DNA from: Spirochaetaceae bacterium
GTDB lineage: Bacteria > Spirochaetota > Spirochaetia > DSM-27196 > PWMO01
DNA: 7,750 nt
Assembly: GCA_003558175.1 (NCBI GenBank)
Contig: PWMO01000371.1
Coordinates: 1-7,750 of the forward strand
Direction of reading: 5' to 3'
The notes under the pieces are model-generated. The model ran no database searches, was not told where the DNA came from, and saw nothing but the letters and a program-made list of their open reading frames with translations. Both the position numbers and the translations under genes were made by a program. Positions 1 to 5,971 of the stretch are shown one piece after another. The first letter of the stretch is position 1; each line of letters begins with the position of its first letter.

Positions 1-581
1 AACAGCTGGTGCAGACGGCGTTGGATGAGAAGACCGACCCGCGTGCGATTCTGGAAGAGGGACTCATGGACGGCATTGGGATCATCGGCGAGAAGTTCAA
101 GAACAATGAAGTGTACGTGCCGGAAGTCTTGATTGCGGCCCGTGCCATGAACGCCGGAATTGAGATCCTGAAGCCGCACCTGATTTCTTCGGGCGTCAAG
201 GCCCAGGGAACGGTCGTGCTCGGTACCGTGAAGGGCGACCTGCATGACATCGGAAAGAACCTGGTCAAGATGATGATGGAAGGGAAGGGGCTCGAAGTCA
301 TCGATATCGGCGTGGACGTCCCGACCGACAAGTTTATTTCTTCGGCCATGGAGCATAACGCAGACATTATTGCCTGCTCTGCGCTTCTGACTACCACCAT
401 GACCGAAATGAAGAAGATCGTCGACGCAGTGACCGAAAGCGGAGTTCGCGACCGCTTCCGCATCATGATCGGCGGCGCCCCGGTCACCGAGAGCTTCTGT
501 TCCGGGATCGGTGCCGACCTTTATGCTCCGGATGCGGCAAGTGCGGCCGAGGCGGCCGTAGCCTACTGCAAGAGCCGCTGA
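1..581 (+). CDS. Corrinoid (cobalamin-binding) protein of a methyltransferase system, 5' truncated
   Basis: This is the methyl-carrying shuttle of a three-component methyltransferase system (MtaC/MtbC/MttC family). Its cobalt accepts a methyl group from a substrate methyltransferase and donates it to a second one in the cytoplasm. Numbering from the GTG at position 9, the helical cap domain covers about residues 1-60 (EKF near 28-30, then ILKPHL). The Rossmann-type B12 domain follows. It has D77-L-H79-D-I-G82, the DxHxxG motif whose His is the lower cobalt ligand, then S124-A-L126 and the GG of IGGAP at 155-156. The reading frame is open to the left edge (Gln-Leu precede the GTG), and family members usually run about 210 residues. 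About 20 N-terminal residues are therefore probably missing and the GTG is not the real start. The partner methyltransferase gene is probably just upstream. Family is certain; substrate class cannot be told from this protein. Confidence 0.93.
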   Translation, partial: QLVQTALDEKTDPRAILEEGLMDGIGIIGEKFKNNEVYVPEVLIAARAMNAGIEILKPHLISSGVKAQGTVVLGTVKGDLHDIGKNLVKMMMEGKGLEVIDIGVDVPTDKFISSAMEHNADIIACSALLTTTMTEMKKIVDAVTESGVRDRFRIMIGGAPVTESFCSGIGADLYAPDAASAAEAAVAYCKSR

Positions 582-599
582 CCGGGTCTCGCCTGACGC

Positions 600-643
600 G
601 CCGCCCGTGGCCGAACGGGGTCATCCCCGAACGCGCGGGCGGC
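600..643 (+). terminator. GC-rich two-stem hairpin after the corrinoid gene, possible terminator or attenuator
   Basis: An outer 10-bp stem (600-609 with 634-643, one G-U pair) encloses an internal loop. An inner 5-bp stem (616-620 with 625-629) carries a TCAT tetraloop. It begins 18 bp after the stop codon. No T-tract follows, so it is not a classical intrinsic terminator. It could instead slow polymerase, protect the mRNA 3' end, or act as a weak terminator that lowers expression of the regulator behind it. Confidence 0.45.
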
Positions 644-666
644 TCGGCATTGGCTCATGCGTGGTG

Positions 667-701
667 CGGTAACCGGCGCGCGGTGCCCGAATCCCGGTAA
701 C
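667..701 (+). promoter_or_regulatory. Direct repeat CGGTAAC x2 upstream of the regulator gene
   Basis: The heptamer CGGTAAC occurs at 667-673 and again at 695-701, 28 bp apart, just before the ATG at 713. AraC-family proteins often bind direct half-sites, so this could be an autoregulatory operator. No convincing -35/-10 pair is visible beside it. A 7-bp repeat can arise by chance, so confidence is low. Confidence 0.2.
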
Positions 702-712
702 TGAGAACTGAT

Positions 713-2011
713 ATGGAAGTCGAATCCGCCATCACAGCCTTCAACTTTGACAGGGCTGTCGGCTTTGTGCGCGATTACAGCAATGCCACGGGAGTACGCT
801 GCGCAATCATCGACTGCGACGGCTTCCCCCTCTATCGTCCGCCCGAGGCGGGTGATCCCTGTCGCGCCTGTTCCCGGCTGCAGCCGCGGATGCAGCGGTC
901 AGGGAATTGCCGCAAGACACACCTGTACAGCATCTACCATGCCGAACGTTTCGGCGGGCGCTATATCTTTCTCTGTCCGCTGTCGCTCATGCACTGGACA
1001 TCGCCGATCGTAGTCAACGGCCGTACCGTTGCGGCGTTGCTCGGGGGCCCGGTGCTTCCGGTGGAAGAGAGCGATTTCTACGAGCAGGAGTTTCTCCGCC
1101 TGTTCCGGAACCGGCAGCGGTATCCGGGAAACCTTGCCGCACAGTTCTCCGAGGTGCCGTACGTTCCTCCGGCACGGGTTAAAGGTCTGTCGGAGATGCT
1201 CTACGTGCTCAGCAGCTACCTTTCTGACGGCCGGTCGGAATCGCTGGAGAACCAGTACGAGAAACTCTCGATCTCTTCACGGATGTCGGAGTACGTGCAC
1301 TACATCAACAAACTGGACAGCAGTGAACAACAGGCGCTGACGTATCCCATTGAAAAAGAGCGCCGCCTGATGGAGTGCATCAGAATGGGAGATCAAGCCG
1401 AGGCGCAGAGTATCCTCAACGAGATACTGGGTTACGTGTTCTTCGCTTCAGGCCGAAGCATCGAGGTGATCCGGCTGCGCGTGCTTGAACTATCGGTCCT
1501 GCTTTCGCGGGCGGCGCTGCAGGGCGGAGCGGACATCGAGCAGATCTTCGGTCTCAACTACCGCTATCTGCAGGAGCTCGACACGCTCAAGAGCGTGGAT
1601 GACATTGCGTACGGCCTCTCGCGCATCATGCGGCGCTTCACTGACTGCGTATTCGAGCTCAAAGAAGTCAAGCATGTTGACGTTATTCAACGGAGCATTG
1701 CGTATATCAAGGAGCATTACATGAACCGGATCACACTTGATGAGATCGCGGCTCATGTTTCGCTCAGCCCGGCCTACTTCAGCCGGCTGTTTCATGAAGA
1801 GATGAAGATCACCTTCACCGAGTTTCTCAACCGCTACCGGGTCTCGAAGGCCAAATCGCTGCTGGTTGTGTCGCGCATCCCATTGATCGAGCTGGCGGCT
1901 CTGGTCGGTTTCGAGGACCAGAGTTACTTCTGCAAGGTGTTCAAGAAAACCACCGGCGTAAGTCCGGGCAAGTTCCGTGAAGCTCGAGGAGAGATCCGGA
2001 TTGCCGTGTAG
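713..2011 (+). CDS. PocR-domain AraC-family transcriptional regulator
   Basis: A 432-residue DNA-binding regulator, presumably controlling this locus. Residues about 10-120 are a PocR ligand-binding domain: the IIDCDGFPLY strand, a CxxC at 50-53, C66, C88 in the FLCPL segment, and the SPIVVNGR...LLGGPVL end typical of PocR. Residues about 180-310 form the helical linker common to PocR-AraC proteins (YPIEKERRLM, VLELSVLLSRAA, FGLNYRYL). Residues about 325-425 are the double helix-turn-helix AraC domain: LDEIAAHVSLSPAYFSRLF, then IPLIELAALVGFEDQSYFCKVF, ending TGVSPGKFR. PocR domains were proposed to sense small hydrocarbon derivatives such as propanediol. Here the likely ligand is the methylated substrate or a product (inference). 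The ATG at 713 is chosen because PocR homology begins shortly after it; only a weak GAG-type ribosome site precedes it. The gene leads a tight run with DUF1638 and the activator. Confidence 0.92.
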   Translation: MEVESAITAFNFDRAVGFVRDYSNATGVRCAIIDCDGFPLYRPPEAGDPCRACSRLQPRMQRSGNCRKTHLYSIYHAERFGGRYIFLCPLSLMHWTSPIVVNGRTVAALLGGPVLPVEESDFYEQEFLRLFRNRQRYPGNLAAQFSEVPYVPPARVKGLSEMLYVLSSYLSDGRSESLENQYEKLSISSRMSEYVHYINKLDSSEQQALTYPIEKERRLMECIRMGDQAEAQSILNEILGYVFFASGRSIEVIRLRVLELSVLLSRAALQGGADIEQIFGLNYRYLQELDTLKSVDDIAYGLSRIMRRFTDCVFELKEVKHVDVIQRSIAYIKEHYMNRITLDEIAAHVSLSPAYFSRLFHEEMKITFTEFLNRYRVSKAKSLLVVSRIPLIELAALVGFEDQSYFCKVFKKTTGVSPGKFREARGEIRIAV

Positions 2012-2017
2012 TCTTCT

Positions 2018-2764
2018 ATGAAACTGAAACTGATTGCCTGCAAAGTTTTGAGCCGTGAGTTCGGCCTTGTGGCGTCTCGGTCGTCAAATGTGATCGACGT
2101 GGTCTATCTGCAGCAAGACTTTCACAACCAGCCCGAGCAGCTTCGGGTGGAGCTGCAGGAAACGGTGGACGCGGTTGAACGCGAGCGCGAGGCGAAACGG
2201 TACAGCATGTTTGCCCGCGCGGAGGATTACGACGCAATTCTGCTGGGATACGGACTGTGCAGCAACGCCGTGGTCGGCATTCGTTCGGGGCGCTATCCGA
2301 TCGTCGTTCCGCGTGCTCATGACTGCATCACGTTGCTCCTCGGTTGTCGCCACCGCTATAAGCGCTACTTCGACGAACACCCCGGAACCTACTGGTATAC
2401 CCGTGGCTGGACAGAAACCACGCTGATGCCGGGCAGGGAACGGCGCGAACGTATCTACAAGCAGTATGTCGAGAAGTATGGCGAGGAGAACGCCGACTTC
2501 CTGATGCAGACCGAGCAGGACTGGCTCTGCAAGTACGATCGCTGCACGTTCATTCGCTGGCCCGAGATCCCCGCCGATGCACCGAAGCAGCAGACCCGCG
2601 ACGCAGCGCAATACCTCAATTGGACGTACGACGAGCTGGACGGTGAGCAATCTCTTGTGGAGGACTTCCTGGAAGGACGCTGGGACAGCGAGCGTTTCCT
2701 GGTGGTTCAACCGGGCCAGACAATTGTGCCGTCTTACGACGGAGGAGTAATTACCGCCCAATGA
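2018..2764 (+). CDS. DUF1638 protein of unknown function, coupled to the corrinoid activator
   Basis: A 248-residue protein that I recognise as DUF1638 from the N-terminal LKLIACKVLSRE, the central YDAILLGYGLCSNAVVGIRS, and PRAHDCITLLLG. Its function is not established. No signal peptide or membrane segment is visible, so it is probably cytoplasmic. It holds six cysteines (8, 81, 103, 110, 171, 176) and His101. C81, the H101-D-C103 pair and C8 lie in the most family-like stretches, which would suit metal, cofactor or corrinoid contact (inference). The start ATG is 6 bp after the regulator's stop with no good ribosome site of its own, and its stop overlaps the next start as ATGA, so all three genes are probably co-translated. 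From memory, such proteins recur near corrinoid methyltransferases and RamA-like activators. A role in corrinoid maturation, activation or methyl transfer is plausible but unproven. Confidence 0.87.
   Translation: MKLKLIACKVLSREFGLVASRSSNVIDVVYLQQDFHNQPEQLRVELQETVDAVEREREAKRYSMFARAEDYDAILLGYGLCSNAVVGIRSGRYPIVVPRAHDCITLLLGCRHRYKRYFDEHPGTYWYTRGWTETTLMPGRERRERIYKQYVEKYGEENADFLMQTEQDWLCKYDRCTFIRWPEIPADAPKQQTRDAAQYLNWTYDELDGEQSLVEDFLEGRWDSERFLVVQPGQTIVPSYDGGVITAQ
2741..2747 (+). promoter_or_regulatory. Shine-Dalgarno GGAGGAG for the activator gene
   Basis: A near-perfect GGAGGAG lies inside the end of the DUF1638 coding region, 13 nt before the ATG at 2761. The spacing is slightly long but usable. 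With the ATGA overlap it supports translational coupling and the choice of start. Confidence 0.6.
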
Positions 2765-4695
2765 GCGCACCACGGGAAGAACGGGACGCGAAGGTCAGTA
2801 TCACGCTGCGCCAGGCGGATCTTGAACGTGCCGTGCAGGCGGCAGACTCCCAGTCCGTGCTTGAACTCATTCGTCGGGAAGGGTTGCTGATCAATGCGCC
2901 GTGCGGAGGTGCCGGTGCGTGCGGCAAGTGTCTGGTGCGCGTGGTGGCAGGAGAAGCCGACCCGGTTCATCCGATCGAGTCGCGCCTGGTCTCTCAGGTG
3001 CGGCTGGCGGACGGGATGCGCCTGGCCTGTCTCCTTGTCCCTCGCAACGGAATGACGGTCGAGTTACCCCTCTGGAGTGAAGCAGGTCGCGCCAAGGCTG
3101 CTCCGCTCACGACGGAATTCGAACACGACCCGCACTTCATCCGACGCCAACTGACGCTGCCCAGGCCGACTCTGGACGATCAGCGCGCCGATCTGCAACG
3201 GATCCTTTCCGAAGCCGGATGCACCAGGCACAGACTCCCGATTGATCTGCTGCGCTCACTGTCTGCCCTGCTGCGCGAGAACGACTGGAGTGTGACGGTC
3301 ACCGTGGATGAAGAAGACAAGTCACTGCTGTGGGTGGAACCGCAGACGCCGCAACGCCCCATGCTGGGTATTGCCGTTGATATCGGCACCACAACGGTTG
3401 CCTGTTACCTGATCGATCTCGACACTGCTCATACCATCGACGTCTATTCGGAAATCAACCGGCAGGTCAGGTTTGGCGGCGACGTTGTGTCCCGCATTTC
3501 GCGTTGTGCGAATGACGGGGTATCTGCGCTGCGGGACACAATCGTGGAGCAGATCAACCGGATGAGTCACGTCGTCACGCACCGCAACGGTCTGCAGCCG
3601 CAAGACGTCCGACACATCGTGGTTGCGGCCAATACCACCATGCAGCACCTCTTTCTGGGACTGGACCCCACGGCGATCGGCGTGTCGCCGTTCATCCCCG
3701 CAGCCGCATGTACGCTGGACTACAACGGCTCCGGTCTCGCGCTCGCGGCTCACCCGTCGGGGCACGTTATCACGTTGCCCTGCATTTCCGGCTACGTGGG
3801 ATCTGACATCGTGGCGGCTATCCTGGCCTCGGGAATGGATCTTCGTCCAGAGATCGCGCTGCTGATCGACATCGGTACTAACGGCGAAATCGTGCTGGGC
3901 AATGCAGACTGGTTGCGGGCGTGCTCGACAGCGGCCGGTCCGGCGTTTGAAGGTGCGCAGATCCGCTGCGGTACGGGCGGAGTGGGCGGTGCGGTGAACA
4001 CGTTTGTGGCCAATCTCGACGGCGCGGGCCGTGAGTCCGACCGGTGCAGCGCCGCCGAGTTCAGAGGCGTCCCGCACGACGCCACAGCCCCGTTCAGCTA
4101 CACCACAATCAATGACGCTCCGGCTGTGGGTATCTGCGGAGCCGGGATCGTGGACATCGTTGCCGCGCTGCTCGATGCGGGCGTGATTGACGATACGGGC
4201 AGACTGCTTGGCGCCGCCGATCTCCCGGATACCGTCCCGGAGCCGGTGCGAGCGCGCTGCTGTATTGTTGACGGTGCACCTGCGTTCGTTGTGGTCCCGG
4301 AATCGGAGACCGCTGGTGGTGAGGCGCTGGTGCTGACCGAGAAGGATGTTCGCGAGATTCAGCTCGCCAAGGCGGCAATTGCCGCGGGCATCGCAACGCT
4401 GCTGGAAGATGCCGGGATGGCGGCTCAGGATATCGGGCGGGTCTATCTGGCGGGAGGATTTGGAAGCTTTTTGAACCGGGAGAGCGCGATCCGCATCGGC
4501 CTGTTGCCCCCCGGGACTGCCGAACGGGTCGAAGTGCTGGGAAACGCAGCGGGAATCGGTGCCGTGATGGCGCTGGCTTCGCGATCGGTCTTTACTCGTT
4601 GTGATGCCGTGGCCGCGGGGGTGCGATATATCGAGCTCTCCAGTGCCGCTGCCTTCCAGGACCATTATGTTGAGAACATGACGTTCGAGCTGTAG
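2761..4695 (+). CDS. RamA/RACo-like corrinoid reductive activator: N-terminal [2Fe-2S] ferredoxin plus ASKHA (DUF4445) domain
   Basis: A 644-residue ATP-dependent enzyme expected to reduce inactive Co(II) corrinoid on its partner protein back to Co(I). A plant-type [2Fe-2S] domain lies at about 10-105, with ligands C48-x5-C54-x2-C57 and C90. After a linker, the ASKHA (acetate and sugar kinase/Hsc70/actin) region starts with the phosphate-binding loop AVDIGTTTVAC (205-215). It continues with FGGDVVSR, VVAANTTMQHL, a second loop LLIDIGTNGE (368-376), CSTAAGPAFEGA (388-399), and VYLAGGFGSFLN near 561-572. Length and order match the bacterial CoFeSP activator RACo and O-demethylase activating enzymes. 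Archaeal RamA instead carries C-terminal [4Fe-4S] clusters, which are absent here. The start overlaps the DUF1638 stop by 4 bp. The corrinoid protein at the left edge is the obvious client. The ATP-binding and cluster residues look intact. Confidence 0.93.
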   Translation: MSAPREERDAKVSITLRQADLERAVQAADSQSVLELIRREGLLINAPCGGAGACGKCLVRVVAGEADPVHPIESRLVSQVRLADGMRLACLLVPRNGMTVELPLWSEAGRAKAAPLTTEFEHDPHFIRRQLTLPRPTLDDQRADLQRILSEAGCTRHRLPIDLLRSLSALLRENDWSVTVTVDEEDKSLLWVEPQTPQRPMLGIAVDIGTTTVACYLIDLDTAHTIDVYSEINRQVRFGGDVVSRISRCANDGVSALRDTIVEQINRMSHVVTHRNGLQPQDVRHIVVAANTTMQHLFLGLDPTAIGVSPFIPAAACTLDYNGSGLALAAHPSGHVITLPCISGYVGSDIVAAILASGMDLRPEIALLIDIGTNGEIVLGNADWLRACSTAAGPAFEGAQIRCGTGGVGGAVNTFVANLDGAGRESDRCSAAEFRGVPHDATAPFSYTTINDAPAVGICGAGIVDIVAALLDAGVIDDTGRLLGAADLPDTVPEPVRARCCIVDGAPAFVVVPESETAGGEALVLTEKDVREIQLAKAAIAAGIATLLEDAGMAAQDIGRVYLAGGFGSFLNRESAIRIGLLPPGTAERVEVLGNAAGIGAVMALASRSVFTRCDAVAAGVRYIELSSAAAFQDHYVENMTFEL

Positions 4696-4701
4696 CGCCT
4701 G

Positions 4702-4716
4702 CGCAGCCGGGCTGCG
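4702..4716 (+). terminator. Small GC hairpin after the activator gene
   Basis: CGCAGC (4702-4707) pairs with GCTGCG (4711-4716) around a 3-nt loop, six bases after the activator stop codon. It has no T-tract. It competes for pairing with the larger hairpin at 4730-4762, so its role may be in a switchable leader or in mRNA 3'-end protection rather than termination alone. Confidence 0.35.
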
Positions 4717-4729
4717 GAGACGCGGCCGG

Positions 4730-4762
4730 AGCTGCGCGACCGGGTGTTTTGGTCGCGCAGCT
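4730..4762 (+). terminator. Perfect 12-bp inverted repeat between the activator and the methyltransferase gene
   Basis: AGCTGCGCGACC (4730-4741) is perfectly complementary to 4751-4762, with a 9-nt loop containing TTTT. The stem is strong enough to stop polymerase or block RNase. Only a poor T-tract follows (TTGATCTGCC), so full termination is doubtful. It probably sets the ratio of the downstream methyltransferase to the upstream genes, or acts as an attenuator. It ends 28 nt before the ribosome site of the next gene. Confidence 0.5.
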
Positions 4763-4790
4763 TGATCTGCCTTGTCGATCTGCTTTGCTG

Positions 4791-4798
4791 AGGAGGAA
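4791..4798 (+). promoter_or_regulatory. Shine-Dalgarno AGGAGGAA deciding the methyltransferase start
   Basis: AGGAGGAA sits 6 nt before the ATG at 4805. The frame stays open to a TTG at 4772, but that start would put the ribosome site inside the coding region and add residues unlike the family. The ATG at 4805 is therefore preferred; its MNARERFLAA opening is typical of the family. Confidence 0.85.
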
Positions 4799-4804
4799 AA
4801 CTGC

Positions 4805-5866
4805 ATGAACGCAAGAGAGCGCTTTCTGGCGGCGGCCGGGCGGGAGAAGCCCGATGTAGTGCCGGCGGCACCGTATAACGGGAATTTTGGTGCGGTGGTC
4901 GCGGGGATCCCCATTTCTGTCTATAACACCGATCCGGCCAAAATGGCTGAGGCGCAGATTGTCTGCCGGGAGAAAGTCGGCCATGACGTGGTGGTGGCGC
5001 AGTCCGACCAGTATTACATTGCCGAAGGCTACGGTTGCGTCATCGAGCAGCCGTTTGACGCCACTCCCCACCTCGTGCAGTGTGCGGTCCCCGACCTTGA
5101 CCATGTCGACGAGCTGCGCGTTCCCGACCCGTATGCCGATGGGCGCATGCATGTCTACCTCGACGCGGTGCACGCCTTGCGGCGGCACTTCGGTAACGAG
5201 GTTGCAGTCCGCGGGCCGGGCACCGGACCGTTTTCCATCGCCAGCTACCTTGCCGGGGGCACGCAGCAGTTCCTGATGGATATTGCGCAGGCCGAGGCCG
5301 ATGATGACGAAGCTACCCAGCGCAAGCTCTTTCAGCTGATGGAGCTCAGTTCGGACGGATTGATCGCGTTCCTCAAGGCGGTGCTCGAGGCGGGGTCGGA
5401 CGTAGCGCAGGCCGGTGATTCGCTGGCCTCGCTCAGCATGATCTCACCGGCAATCTACGAGAAGTACGTTTTCCCGTACGAGTGCAAGGTCTTCGAGGCG
5501 GTCAAACCGCTGGCACGCGAGAAAGGAGCGGTGACGCTGCTGCACATCTGCGGCGACACGCGGCGCATACTGCCGCTCATGGCACAGACGGGCGCGGACA
5601 TCCTCGAGATCGATTCGCTGGTGGACATGGCGGAGGCAAAGCAGCTCACTGAAGGGAAGGTGGCTCTGATGGGCAATCTCGACCCCACGGCGGTGTTGTT
5701 GCAGGGCAGCCCGGAGGAGATCCGAAGCAAGGCGCGCGAATGCCTGCAGTCAACCGGCGCCGAGAACGGCGGAATACTGCTCGGCTCAGGATGTGAGGTG
5801 GCGCCACGGACGCCGGTGGAGAACCTGCGGGCCCTGGTAGAAGCGGCACATTCCTGGAGCGGGTAG
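4805..5866 (+). CDS. Uroporphyrinogen-decarboxylase-fold corrinoid methyltransferase (MtaA/MtbA/CmuA family)
   Basis: A 353-residue TIM-barrel protein of the URO-D superfamily, methyltransferase branch. In methanogens such enzymes pass methyl from the corrinoid protein to coenzyme M. Bacterial members transfer to tetrahydrofolate or another acceptor, or act as the substrate demethylase. The opening MNARERFLAAAGREKPDVVP, the RGPGTGPFS segment (136-144), QAGDSLAS (202-209) and MGNLDPTAVL (289-298) fit the family. H247-I-C249 and C330 (in GSGCEVAP) make the HxCx(n)C zinc site that activates the acceptor thiol in MtaA/MtbA. True uroporphyrinogen decarboxylases lack this site, which argues against a haem-biosynthesis role. 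The gene follows the activator with a 109-bp hairpin-bearing gap and has its own strong ribosome site. Family is well supported; whether it acts on the primary substrate or as the second methyltransferase is open. Confidence 0.9.
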   Translation: MNARERFLAAAGREKPDVVPAAPYNGNFGAVVAGIPISVYNTDPAKMAEAQIVCREKVGHDVVVAQSDQYYIAEGYGCVIEQPFDATPHLVQCAVPDLDHVDELRVPDPYADGRMHVYLDAVHALRRHFGNEVAVRGPGTGPFSIASYLAGGTQQFLMDIAQAEADDDEATQRKLFQLMELSSDGLIAFLKAVLEAGSDVAQAGDSLASLSMISPAIYEKYVFPYECKVFEAVKPLAREKGAVTLLHICGDTRRILPLMAQTGADILEIDSLVDMAEAKQLTEGKVALMGNLDPTAVLLQGSPEEIRSKARECLQSTGAENGGILLGSGCEVAPRTPVENLRALVEAAHSWSG

Positions 5867-5902
5867 CGCCGCAGACCGGGACACGCTTCGATCCGCAGGC
5901 CG

Positions 5903-5961
5903 CGCCACGCGGGCCCGTGAGTTACGACACGCTGCGACACGCGGGCCCGTCGGCTGTGGCG
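5903..5961. terminator. Repeat-rich convergent spacer, possible bidirectional terminator
   Basis: The genes on either side converge here. CGGGCCCG at 5910-5917 can pair with its second copy at 5942-5949, and CGCCAC (5903-5908) with GTGGCG (5956-5961) extends the stem outside it. The structure would form on either strand. No T-tracts flank it, so the terminator call is tentative. Confidence 0.35.
5906..5950. repeat. 13-bp direct repeat CACGCGGGCCCGT, two copies
   Basis: Identical copies lie at 5906-5918 and 5938-5950, 32 bp apart. Between and overlapping them is a 10-bp-period repeat of CGACACGC (5925-5932 and 5935-5942). They look like a small local duplication in non-coding DNA; no coding or mobile-element link is visible. 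Confidence 0.6.
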
Positions 5962-5971
5962 GGCGGCGCGG

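Noticed and set aside
2084..2773. A 229-codon minus-strand open frame opposite DUF1638
   Set aside because: It is antisense to a recognisable DUF1638 gene, with no family likeness and no ribosome site noted.
4772..4804. TTG start giving an 11-residue extension of the URO-D-like methyltransferase
   Set aside because: The extension would encode the Shine-Dalgarno sequence itself; the ATG at 4805 is correctly spaced from it and matches the family start.
3322..4914. A 530-codon open frame on the minus strand opposite the activator gene
   Set aside because: It lies antisense to a clear RACo-like gene, has a skewed Arg/His/Ala-rich composition with no recognisable domain, and is explained by high-GC codon bias.
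4592..5188. A 198-codon minus-strand open frame across the activator-methyltransferase gap
   Set aside because: It overlaps two well-supported genes on the other strand and the hairpin region, and shows no domain.
4805..5866. Haem-pathway uroporphyrinogen decarboxylase (hemE)
   Set aside because: The HxC and downstream Cys zinc site and the corrinoid gene context point to the methyltransferase branch of the superfamily.
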